DNA from: Vibrio intestinalis
GTDB lineage: Bacteria; Pseudomonadota; Gammaproteobacteria; Enterobacterales; Vibrionaceae
Length of the DNA: 64,000 bases
Reading direction: 5' to 3'
NCBI RefSeq assembly: GCF_025195085.2
Contig: NZ_JANAVY020000006.1
Span: 1 to 64,000 of the forward strand
Shown piece after piece: positions 9,292-17,743 of the stretch. The position numbers and the translations under genes were made by a program. The notes under the pieces are model-generated. The model was given only the letters and a program-made list of their open reading frames with translations, ran no database searches and was not told the origin of the DNA. Positions within the stretch are counted from its first letter, which is position 1; every line of letters begins with the position of its first letter.

Positions 9292-10430
9292 CTCAATCGA
9301 AATAGTGAGCTAGATAACAGTAAGTTAATCCTGGCGCACTCACTTACCGTGTCGAGACTATCTTCAAACCTTAAATAGCGTGGCCTTTGAGTCTGCGGGT
9401 TTGGTAGTGATGGACTAAATCCCCTTCTGCCTTTAATGCTGCATCCACACGTGCTTCAAAGTTTTCTGGCTTAGGATCTACTCGCCAAAATAGCTTTGCG
9501 GGTTCGCGATTAAATGACGGCACGGTGATGACCGCTTCTTTACCATGATCCATAAACGCAAGGATTTGCGCTAGTGGGTAGGTGGTATCAGCTTCGGTAT
9601 GAAAAACGAGCTTACCCGTATCAATACCGACAATCGCCATCGGGCGATAGCCCTTCTGCTTTTTGTTTTCAAACTGCAACACGATATTGATACCAATGTG
9701 GTTTTCAATCAGCCCCATTTTATCAAAGTAGGCCGCTCCAACCCTTCCATGACGCCACGAGTAAACAATTTGGCGTTCGCGGTCAAAGTAGACTTCGGCA
9801 TCTCTGGGTTTTAAAAAGAAAATGAGCCACATAGCAATGCTCGGTAACGAAAAAAAGCATAAAAGAAATAAACGACCAAAGAAAGAATCAAGTTTACCTT
9901 CTACTTCCTTAGCCCTTAAATAAGTTGACCATGTCACCTCACCATTTTCATTAAGTATTGCATTGGCATATTCCTCAAGGTCATCAATAAAAGACATTGA
10001 GTTTTTAAGAGCCCTCTGTTCAGAAACAAATTCTAGCGTTGCGTATGCTTTTTTCTTTTTATGTTCAAAATCGGGCAACCAATCATTTAGCGCTAAAATC
10101 GAAAAAAAGCTATACACCAGCATCAGCGGTATAAGGATCGTATTCCGCCGAGTATGATAACCAGTTCTTACGGTTAGTACCTTATCATCTACCGACACTA
10201 TCGGATCTAGAGGGTCTTCCATCGGAATGACAATTACCTCAGAGCGAAACTTCTGCCACCACTTGGAAAAAGGCTGAGCTTTAGTGGTCAACATACTCCA
10301 AAATCGACGTTTCATTGCAAATCCTTAATCAGTATTGTTCGGGCGTTCATCTATCATACCTATCATCAGACCATCTATATCACCTGATGACGTTAACTTA
10401 CGTTTAGGCACTAACAATGAGGGTTCTGGC
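9292..10430 (-). repeat. Direct repeat, upstream copy of the T6SS immunity unit
   Basis: This is the partner of 7967-9103, starting at the same CTCAATCGAAATAG sequence. It contains the 3' hairpin (9317-9350), the immunity gene 9371-10315 and the effector 3' end. Similarity is high except in the middle of the immunity gene. Confidence 0.85.
9371..10315 (-). CDS. Putative cognate T6SS immunity protein (DUF6708-like)
   Basis: The 314-residue membrane protein is encoded 9 bases after the effector stop. Its TAAGGA ribosome-binding site overlaps the effector stop codon, so the two are translationally coupled. Membrane segments lie at about 57-75 and 155-171, with a ~75-residue loop between them and a soluble C-terminal domain containing AEVYFDRERQIVYSWRHG. 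Placement directly after a toxin-like gene and two-pass topology support an immunity role, but no activity can be read from sequence. It is nearly identical to the orphan paralogue except between and within the membrane segments. A structural or accessory role for DUF6708-type proteins is an alternative. Confidence 0.75.
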   Translation of the reverse strand: MKRRFWSMLTTKAQPFSKWWQKFRSEVIVIPMEDPLDPIVSVDDKVLTVRTGYHTRRNTILIPLMLVYSFFSILALNDWLPDFEHKKKKAYATLEFVSEQRALKNSMSFIDDLEEYANAILNENGEVTWSTYLRAKEVEGKLDSFFGRLFLLCFFSLPSIAMWLIFFLKPRDAEVYFDRERQIVYSWRHGRVGAAYFDKMGLIENHIGINIVLQFENKKQKGYRPMAIVGIDTGKLVFHTEADTTYPLAQILAFMDHGKEAVITVPSFNREPAKLFWRVDPKPENFEARVDAALKAEGDLVHHYQTRRLKGHAI

Positions 10431-13400
10431 TCATAACACCATTTTAGTACCGGTAAACTTGGACTGATGCCAAATGTTACTGGAAACGTAGCCACCACAG
10501 TCAAGTGTAAACCATCGTCTTTAAACTGGTGCTTTTGAGGATCATTTAATGACGCAAGTAAAGCGTATTTGAAGGTCTTCGTCATCTGATTATTTGGTAC
10601 AACTGACGTCGTCCCTGTTCTAGAAAAAAATGTATTGCACATAGTACCATGTAGCTGTGATATACCCATTTTAAATTCTGGCAAAATAAAATGAAAAGTA
10701 CGAAGCTGTTCTCCACTTAAAAGATCCTGTTTGAGCATCGAGTTATCAACGTTTAATTGTGGCCAGTAGAAATAATTAATAAACTCCTGAGACTCTATCT
10801 CTAAAGCTTTGCTTAGGTACTGAAAATAAGTAGCTTTTAAGTCTCTATCCCAATAAATCTCGAGTCTTTGCCTGACTGATTCTGTGTCTTTTCTGTCGAT
10901 AAAACTCCAAAATGAATAATCCTCACTTTTGCCCCAGAAACACCTGAAAAGCAGATTCTCTATCCCCGTTTTTGTATAACGTGAGATAATGCTAACACTC
11001 CACAACAAGCCAGCCATCCCCACTAAAAAGATTACGGCACCACCAACAGGGCCAGCGTATAAAATTCCAAGCATAAACAACGTAAAGCCAGCGGCCATCA
11101 AGTTCGCGTTCCTTAAGCCAGTATTCCCACTTAGACTGGCTTCGTAAGCATCCCAGCCATAGCTACAAGCAGAAGTTACAGTTGCCACTATAACGAAGCC
11201 TCTTATTGGTAATTTAGAGAGAGTATTCCCCATATGTTGGCTATGGGCCGCAACATTAGCCAGCCTCAGCTTATCGGCTAGTTTAGCACTCAAAGTGGGC
11301 AGGTATTTCTGAATCACAATGGAGTTAAGCCCTCTGTTAAGCGTTAAAGCGGTGGCATGAGTCGATTTCGCGCCATATTGAGCCAGCGCTGCACTATCGG
11401 CAGCCAAAGCACTTAATGTAGAGGTTAATTTAAGTATTCGATAAAACTCATGTTTATTGGTAAGTGGGTCTAAAGCTGCAAATTCTTCTTGAGTGCCCAT
11501 CTCATACATTGCCCCCACATTTAGGAAAAATGACCAAGCAGAAAACCCCGCATCAGCGACAGAAGCACTTATGTGAACAGCTGTTTTGCTGGCTGGTTTT
11601 GTAGCCTTCTCAAGATTATCAATCATTGTTTTAATTATCTTGGGACAACTTGCCGTGGGTTCAAACTCAAGTAGTTGTAAAATGCGCTGCTCTTTCGCAT
11701 CTGCTTTCACTTCTGACCAATCAATTAAACGATCATGCCAACTGGTTTTAGTCTTTTGCCATATAGCAGCTGCTCGCCCTGTGTTTGACTGATTTTTAAG
11801 CAGCAACTCAACCTCATCAAGAGGGACTTGCACTCGATTTCCCGTTACTTTTAGCCCCAAAAGTGCATCGAGTATCGAAGGAAATGTCGTCCTATAAAAA
11901 TTCTCCAACCCTACATTGCCCGCTATTTTGGCCCATTTTCCACCTTGCTTGCCCACATAATCGAAAGCGATGGGCATACGTGCCAAAAAAGTCCCCATAG
12001 AACTCAAAACATGATTGCCCACATCACTAATATACTGTTGCCAATCTCCCCCATGACACTGGGTAAAAATACGTTCTACGATTTTAAAGCCGGTACCCAC
12101 CGCATTATCTTCAGATGTTAATGCCTCCGACATAAACGCTTGGCCAACCCAATCGTCTAAAGTATCCATACCTTCTTCGCTGGCGGTCACACCTTCAAAG
12201 AGTGTACCCAGCAAGAACATCAATTTAGCGAGCTCGAGCGCCGGGTTAACTATGCCTTCTTGGCGAACATCAAAATAATGTTGAAGATAAAAAGTCAGCG
12301 ACCCTATCTCGTCTTTTGCCCCCTCTCCTGCAACAAAGTAATCCATCATCTGCAGCCACTGCTGAGTTTCTTTAGCAACTTTGTCCATTTCGGCTTGATT
12401 TTGATTTATAAAGGCAGTCAATGCTTGTGTATCAAGGTTTTCTTGCGCGGCTTTACTGAGTTCAGGCACTGTACTGTCCATACAAGCTTTGGCATAACTA
12501 CCTATCGTCAAAGGATAGAGGTTGTTTTGTTGATAGGCTTGCCCCTCGGCTATCGTCATTCTGAGCCAATTGGCAATATCTCGTTGACGACCTACTGGGT
12601 CAAACAGAGCCACCAAGGTACCGTCTTTATGCTCGCTGTGGCTTTTTTGCATAGTTTCTACTATGCCTTCAGCCGCGAGGTGATAACTTAGTGTGGTGGT
12701 GGCCAAATCAAGGCCATGGGGCATAGGTTTCGCGCTGTCTTTATCGGCCAGCCACTTTTCATCGTTATTACGGTAGTCTTCAACCAACGCGCTTATGTTC
12801 TCTTGCGTCGCTTTTTGGCTAAATTCGGTTTGGGGTGAACTTAAATCGACCTGTTGCATTGCCTTGGCACGCCACTCTTGGTCATCGTTCATCCTATCAA
12901 TGATTTCAGCAGCCCATTCGTGCTCAGAATAAGCGATAGAGATTTTTTGAGTGTTTGCAGTCACGAACGCAAAAGGATAAAAGGTTGCCCCTGATGAAGT
13001 ATCGAGCGTTAGCCCATCTTTGGCATTCTCTCCATTGGTGAAATAGTACTTCTCAAATTTCTCTATCACGCTCGGAAATATTTCTGTTTGACAATAACGA
13101 AAGATATGAACTTGCTGATTATCAGAGGCCCCTTCTTCCTCTTTGATATAAATCCATCCTTCACGTAATAAACGTAAAAGATAACCGCCCGTTTCATTTA
13201 AACAGGATGCCGCAGCGATTTCAGGTAGCAACGGGGGAGCTTGCGCTGGCATCAATTCGTCAAAGAAATTCGCGTAACCATAACGTACTGGATAAATCGG
13301 AATAACGTTTTCAATCACACCAGGCACTTCAATCATATAGGGTTCAACCGTATCAACGGACTGAGTGGTATTGACCACTGCACGTATGTTTGGTTTTTCT

Positions 13401-14764
13401 GTGGCATGCAAGTATTCTGGAGCCTTGATAACATGCACATTGGTTGTGTTAGCTAATAAAAGAGATGCCTTGGTTTGAAGCTTCGTAAACGTCCCTGATG
13501 TTAACTCCGGTAACCCCTTCATATAAGTGTTCAACGTGTTAATGTGCTTATCAAATATATCTTGAGATAAATAGCTATATTGAAGCTTGTTAGCTTCATC
13601 GCGAAGAAAAATAATTCGAGATTTAATCTTATCGAGTAGCGATTCGAATGTTTCATCTATGGTTTTTTTTGCGGCTTGCCAATTGTAATTGCTCAAATAG
13701 GCTTGTGGGTTACCTTTGCCACGTGCTCGCATATAAGCAAGCATTCGGTCAGTATTCTCATAGGGTGCAAGCCTCAATAATACAGAGAGAAGTTCGCCCT
13801 CTTCTAGTACAATAGGTAAAGTGTACGCCAACAGCGCTTCTGTCGTATGGGGCAAGGGCTGGTTTAGATTACCAACGAGAACATCACAGGTTTTACTAAA
13901 ATCAAAGACACTCTCAGGATGAAAGTGAGTAAAATGCAGTTTAACTTCCGCCTCAACAATGTCTTGAAAGAACTTATCTTCGCTTAGCGACTGTCCAATG
14001 CTTCCCCAAGGCGTACCTAGGGTATCGATTCGGGTTGGCTGCCAAAAACCACGCCTACCTTTACTTGCTATGTCAAAAAACGCATCATCTGCCATCGACT
14101 CTGCGTAATGAGGGTTCGCTCTTCGTATGGGGGTCACAACATAATCATCTTTGCTTTCTTGCACAATGATTTTCACTTTCCCTGGTTTGAGCTCTACCGT
14201 CGTACTGTTACCGCTACCATCTAAGACACCAGAAGCAACAGCCTCACCGCGTTCATCCGTTAAGGTATAAGATGCGTTTGTTAGTCGTTGCCCATTAGGG
14301 TAGCGTACACTAATAGCCACAACATCTGTCGATTCCAAGTCCTCATCTACATTCACTGGAGGAGTTTGCACCCCGCTCAAACACATTGTATTACCTGCGT
14401 TCATCGTCATTTGGTCAGAAAGTCGTGCCACCCCTTTACCTTCAATGAGTACATCCGCTGACGCTGATGTAAACTCGGCTTCAGCTTCAATAGTTCCAGA
14501 AGAAACGCCTTTTTTGTCACCGCCAGCATCCCCAGTGCTTTTTGAAAACTTACTGCCTTTAAGGGCAATACTGTTTCCCCCATCGGCACTGACCGAGGTA
14601 GAGCCATCGACTAAATCCGCGGACTTCGCATTGTTACCATATGGAATAGGCACGACCGGTGGTCCAACAGTCGTTAAACACACATCGGGCAGTGTCGCGT
14701 TCGCTTCACTCCCCGAGCCCTTATGAACAATACTCAACCCATTTGCGGCTATTGTTACTGCCAT
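10325..14764 (-). CDS. T6SS PAAR-like (DUF4150) effector with VasX-like region and C-terminal membrane segments
   Basis: The 1479-residue protein starts with a DUF4150/PAAR-like domain (about residues 1-135, with LPDVCLTTVGPPVVPIPYGN), expected to cap the VgrG spike. A small beta domain follows (about 145-230). Residues about 510-640 resemble the toxin VasX N-terminal region, with ETGGYLLRLLREGWIYI and AYSEHEWAAEIIDRM. The long middle region is mostly helical. Hydrophobic segments lie near 1061-1088, 1186-1203 and 1221-1260, followed by a ~220-residue tail. This architecture fits a specialised cargo effector that disrupts the target membrane from the periplasm, like VasX or the Tme group (family knowledge, inference here). 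It is preceded by a DUF6484 gene (15 bases) and followed by a coupled immunity gene. No vgrG, hcp or structural T6SS gene is in the window. Confidence 0.85.
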   Translation of the reverse strand: MAVTIAANGLSIVHKGSGSEANATLPDVCLTTVGPPVVPIPYGNNAKSADLVDGSTSVSADGGNSIALKGSKFSKSTGDAGGDKKGVSSGTIEAEAEFTSASADVLIEGKGVARLSDQMTMNAGNTMCLSGVQTPPVNVDEDLESTDVVAISVRYPNGQRLTNASYTLTDERGEAVASGVLDGSGNSTTVELKPGKVKIIVQESKDDYVVTPIRRANPHYAESMADDAFFDIASKGRRGFWQPTRIDTLGTPWGSIGQSLSEDKFFQDIVEAEVKLHFTHFHPESVFDFSKTCDVLVGNLNQPLPHTTEALLAYTLPIVLEEGELLSVLLRLAPYENTDRMLAYMRARGKGNPQAYLSNYNWQAAKKTIDETFESLLDKIKSRIIFLRDEANKLQYSYLSQDIFDKHINTLNTYMKGLPELTSGTFTKLQTKASLLLANTTNVHVIKAPEYLHATEKPNIRAVVNTTQSVDTVEPYMIEVPGVIENVIPIYPVRYGYANFFDELMPAQAPPLLPEIAAASCLNETGGYLLRLLREGWIYIKEEEGASDNQQVHIFRYCQTEIFPSVIEKFEKYYFTNGENAKDGLTLDTSSGATFYPFAFVTANTQKISIAYSEHEWAAEIIDRMNDDQEWRAKAMQQVDLSSPQTEFSQKATQENISALVEDYRNNDEKWLADKDSAKPMPHGLDLATTTLSYHLAAEGIVETMQKSHSEHKDGTLVALFDPVGRQRDIANWLRMTIAEGQAYQQNNLYPLTIGSYAKACMDSTVPELSKAAQENLDTQALTAFINQNQAEMDKVAKETQQWLQMMDYFVAGEGAKDEIGSLTFYLQHYFDVRQEGIVNPALELAKLMFLLGTLFEGVTASEEGMDTLDDWVGQAFMSEALTSEDNAVGTGFKIVERIFTQCHGGDWQQYISDVGNHVLSSMGTFLARMPIAFDYVGKQGGKWAKIAGNVGLENFYRTTFPSILDALLGLKVTGNRVQVPLDEVELLLKNQSNTGRAAAIWQKTKTSWHDRLIDWSEVKADAKEQRILQLLEFEPTASCPKIIKTMIDNLEKATKPASKTAVHISASVADAGFSAWSFFLNVGAMYEMGTQEEFAALDPLTNKHEFYRILKLTSTLSALAADSAALAQYGAKSTHATALTLNRGLNSIVIQKYLPTLSAKLADKLRLANVAAHSQHMGNTLSKLPIRGFVIVATVTSACSYGWDAYEASLSGNTGLRNANLMAAGFTLFMLGILYAGPVGGAVIFLVGMAGLLWSVSIISRYTKTGIENLLFRCFWGKSEDYSFWSFIDRKDTESVRQRLEIYWDRDLKATYFQYLSKALEIESQEFINYFYWPQLNVDNSMLKQDLLSGEQLRTFHFILPEFKMGISQLHGTMCNTFFSRTGTTSVVPNNQMTKTFKYALLASLNDPQKHQFKDDGLHLTVVATFPVTFGISPSLPVLKWCYEPEPSLLVPKRKLTSSGDIDGLMIGMIDERPNNTD

Positions 14765-14779
14765 GTGTTTAACTCCTGA

Positions 14780-15229
14780 TTAATTTAAAGTAATTTTGGC
14801 GGCCTGAATTTTCTGCATTTTTTCCGCAGTACTATAAATATGTGTGGCCGCCGTTTTGACGCTACCATTCTTCGCTGTCATCGTAGTTCGTGTTTCACCA
14901 GAACGTATGACGACCTCTTCTTCCCCTTGTATCTGCATTTTCTTAGCTCGGAAGATCAGTAAGTCTTCGTCAAGCAGGGAAGTAAAAATATCAACAAGAA
15001 TAGGCAAATTCAGATCCCCATCCATGAAATTAATCTTGCAGGTTAATCGGTTATCAATAGCAAGATCGAGATCTGATTTCTTAAATGCTCGGCCAATTGC
15101 GGCCCAGACTGGTTGACCTATCGGGTTCCCATGAAAATCAACTTTAACCCTAGCTTTTGATGCATGAACTTCATAAATTGTTCCGAACTGAGGGGGAGTG
15201 TTCTGGGAAGATTCTTTTTGCGACGAATT
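14780..15229 (-). CDS. DUF6484-like protein, PAAR-effector partner
   Basis: The N-terminal part (about residues 15-85, with FHGNPIGQPVWAAIGRAF and INFMDGDLNLPILVDIF) resembles an OB-fold like the base of VgrG spikes. A short beta-rich tail follows (EEEVVIRSGETRTTMTAKNG ... KIQAAKITLN). Such DUF6484 proteins are commonly encoded just upstream of DUF4150/PAAR-like T6SS effectors and may help load or cap them (family knowledge). An in-frame ATG at 15277 would add 16 residues. The ATG at 15229 is preferred because GGAAAC precedes it and the upstream residues look unrelated. It is the first gene of the module, so the promoter should lie in 15230-15400. A damaged copy is present at 9104-9270. Confidence 0.7.
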   Translation of the reverse strand, partial: NSSQKESSQNTPPQFGTIYEVHASKARVKVDFHGNPIGQPVWAAIGRAFKKSDLDLAIDNRLTCKINFMDGDLNLPILVDIFTSLLDEDLLIFRAKKMQIQGEEEVVIRSGETRTTMTAKNGSVKTAATHIYSTAEKMQKIQAAKITLN

Positions 15230-15277
15230 CATTATAGTTTCCATTAACCAAACCGGTTGGAAGTTTAACATTCGCAT

Positions 15278-15640
15278 TAAATTCAGGTATTTATTCTTCG
15301 CGTGAGGACAATTCTTTAAGAGGTGGGCAACTGGCTAATTTTGCCATCTAAAAGCATATTGACACCTTAAAAACAACGGAAACCCTTGTCATTTCGTTGT
15401 TTTGCAGCGTGCGTCGAATTTGAAAAATTGCGACGCGAGTCACACCTAAATTTCTACATTAAAGAGGTAACCCCAAATTTGTCGATAAGCATGTGTATTT
15501 TCTCTCTCAAGAAATTTGGCAACTATCGGCATAAAAATAGACCAAACTCTATACACAATAAATATCCATAAACGTGCCAGCTTAACCACTACTAACAATA
15601 TGACGTAACACTGGAACTTAGGAGTAATAGCGTCCGGCGA
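15278..15640. other. Gene-free stretch upstream of the T6SS module
   Basis: About 360 bases, AT-rich, with no convincing coding frame. It should contain the promoter of the minus-strand DUF6484-effector-immunity operon, but I could not pick out clear promoter elements. Confidence 0.4.
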
Positions 15641-15646
15641 AGCGCA

Positions 15647-15677
15647 TAAAAAAGTCAGCAGTTTTCGCTGCTGACTT
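15647..15677 (-). terminator. Terminator of the 15750-16208 gene
   Basis: On the minus strand AAGTCAGCAG (15677-15668) pairs with CTGCTGACTT (15661-15652) around a six-base loop, followed by a run of T, ending the small minus-strand gene. Confidence 0.8.
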
Positions 15678-15749
15678 AAACTAAACTCTATCGGTTTATT
15701 AAGAGTTAAACAGCTAGATTACTGTTATCTAGCTTCTGGCAAAATCAAC

Positions 15750-16208
15750 TCAATCTTGCGGGTTTTGGTTTGCATTAATTTCCGCATAGGTATGAAGCAG
15801 TTCCGTCAACGTTTTGACCCATGCGAATACATCAACTGGCGTGTTAGCGAGTAGCTTTTCAACTTGCTCACAGTGCGTCTCAAGCGTGATTGCTTGCTCC
15901 AAACGAAATGAGATGGCATAGAAGTGCCAAAGCACCAAGCGCGTCATGCGCTCACTATTTTGTTTGGCGTTTTCAGATTCATCGAAAGTTTGCTGAATTT
16001 CACTCAGCGCAATCGTGGTCATACGCAGCATCGCATCAAGACGAGCAGATAACATGCGGTCTTCGCTATCGACTTCTTCTTGATCGAAAGTAAACAGCTC
16101 ATTCATCACATCTTCTGGCACCATTTTGCTGATCATTCGAGCGCTAAACTCTTCTAATTCATGGCGAGGCATGGTGACAAGGCAATCGAAAGTGTAATCA
16201 CGAAGCAT
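15750..16208 (-). CDS. Conserved-looking cytoplasmic protein of unknown function
   Basis: The 152-residue product is acidic and almost entirely helical by eye, with no signal peptide or membrane segment. It begins MLRDYTFDCLVTMPRHELEEF and has methionine-rich helices (SARLDAMLRMTTIALSEIQ). I do not recognise the family. It is a single-gene unit with its own terminator, between the T6SS module and a divergent acetyltransferase. The absence of close neighbours gives no functional clue. Confidence 0.7.
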   Translation of the reverse strand: MLRDYTFDCLVTMPRHELEEFSARMISKMVPEDVMNELFTFDQEEVDSEDRMLSARLDAMLRMTTIALSEIQQTFDESENAKQNSERMTRLVLWHFYAISFRLEQAITLETHCEQVEKLLANTPVDVFAWVKTLTELLHTYAEINANQNPQD

Positions 16209-16459
16209 AAATTTACTCTACATCTGTTTTAACTCTAGGACGGAGGATTCTAAGCGCTATAAATTCAATTACCACTTTTATTTTGAGCTATGGTCATCCG
16301 TTGTCATACATCAAACCTCTAGTGCCTATGATATTCCCAATAGTTCAATCACAAGTGAACAAAAGTCACTTCTGTTCCTAGCGCTGTCAGGGTACATTCC
16401 GTGTTATTAAACAGACTGAGTTAAGCCACTCAGGCAAGAAAACCTAACTTGGAAAGACG

Positions 16460-17029
16460 ATGACCGAATTTGAAAAAATGATGGCAGGCGAAGACTTTGA
16501 TGGCGGTGACCAATACATCAACGAGATTCGCAACGAAGCATCAGATCTTCTGCACACCCTTAACAAAACGACTGATGACTTGCAGCGAAGTGGACTGCTT
16601 AAGCAACTCATGGGGACGATGCCATCTTCTAGCATTATTCGTTCGCCGTTTTACTGCGAGTTTGGGAAAACCATTTTTATTGGTAAAAATACCTTTCTTA
16701 ACATGAATGTGACCATGTTAGATGGCGCGAAAATTAGCATCGGTAACCATGTCTTAATTGGCCCTAATGTCCAGTTTTATACTGCCAGCCACTCCCTTAA
16801 CTTTCGAGAGCGCCGTCAATGGGCCACGCTTTGCAAGCCTATCACCGTCGAAGATGATGTTTGGATTGGTGGCAATGTCATCATTAACCAAGGTGTCACG
16901 ATTGGCGCTCGCTCTGTCATTGCTGCAAACTCTGTGGTTAATTCTGATGTTCCACCAGATAGCCTGTATGCCGGCACACCCGCCAAGCTTATTCGCCACA
17001 TTGACGAAAATTCGATAAGTGAGAAATAG
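16460..17029 (+). CDS. Maltose/galactoside O-acetyltransferase-like hexapeptide protein
   Basis: The 189-residue protein has an N-terminal helical region of the Maa/LacA type, then left-handed beta-helix hexapeptide repeats (about 70-175: GKNTFLNMNVTMLDGAKISI, VWIGGNVIINQGVTIG). The C-terminal YAGTPAKLIR is typical. These enzymes acetylate sugars from acetyl-CoA. H at about residue 113 in TASHSLN matches the family catalytic histidine position. The start follows TTGGAAAG. The physiological substrate cannot be read from sequence, and no sugar operon adjoins it. Confidence 0.88.
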   Translation: MTEFEKMMAGEDFDGGDQYINEIRNEASDLLHTLNKTTDDLQRSGLLKQLMGTMPSSSIIRSPFYCEFGKTIFIGKNTFLNMNVTMLDGAKISIGNHVLIGPNVQFYTASHSLNFRERRQWATLCKPITVEDDVWIGGNVIINQGVTIGARSVIAANSVVNSDVPPDSLYAGTPAKLIRHIDENSISEK

Positions 17030-17065
17030 CCTATTCATTAGCGGTTATTTCCCCCCTGAATACGC

Positions 17066-17095
17066 AGGGCACTGTCATCACAAAGTCAGTGCCCT
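17066..17095 (+). terminator. Hairpin after the acetyltransferase gene
   Basis: AGGGCACTG (17066-17074) and CAGTGCCCT (17087-17095) form a perfect 9-bp stem with a 12-base loop but no clear U-tract, so termination efficiency is uncertain. Confidence 0.5.
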
Positions 17096-17743
17096 CTCAG
17101 CAACCCCTCTGGATTATTTCATCACTCCTCAGTGCAAAAAACGACACACCCTATCGCACGTTAACCCACTGAACTCGTTAATGTCAGATAATTACTCTGA
17201 TGAATGATGAAAAACAGCGCTTAGGTGACATTGCCTGCCAAGCATGACATTAAGCAAAGTAAATCGCTCAAAAATAAAGCAAATTCAGTTACCTAATCTA
17301 CAGTTCTGCACAGGATGAGTGGTTATTTTTGTGCTAAGCGTCGAGAAATAACGAAATCAAACCTATTTTTACAAAATCAATTTTGGTCGCAATTTTACCT
17401 CGATGAAGCCTTTACAGGCCTTGCTTCATGGTACTTATATAATAAATTTATCAATATAAACAATTACTTTAGCTCTTGGTTATAAAAAAAACCTTTGTTA
17501 GCATGGGTTGAATGCACTAAGGACAGTGGATCACAAACCCGATAAACACGCGCACTTTTATGGCGCTAGCTATTCGCACTGCTCAGCCAATGATTGGGAG
17601 CACGAATATCTAACTTCGATATTGAAATCTCTACTTGTCGACGGTTGCTTAAGATTTTAAGCATGGCGTTGTCACATCTGTAGAAATCTCAATTCGGCGA
17701 GTCGGCTGTCCTCAAAATAAAAATGATATGGAGATCAAACACA
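17096..17743 (+). other. Long gene-free leader region upstream of the ABC importer
   Basis: About 650 bases without a credible gene. An ATGAAGC/GCTTCAT inverted repeat (17403-17409/17423-17429) lies in an AT-rich part. The importer promoter and any regulator-binding sites should be here, and the leader could be a few hundred bases long. Nothing matches a known riboswitch that I can recognise. Confidence 0.4.

Noticed and set aside
17019..17207. Short ORF in the leader of the ABC importer
   Set aside because: It overlaps the acetyltransferase 3' end and a hairpin, with no coding character.
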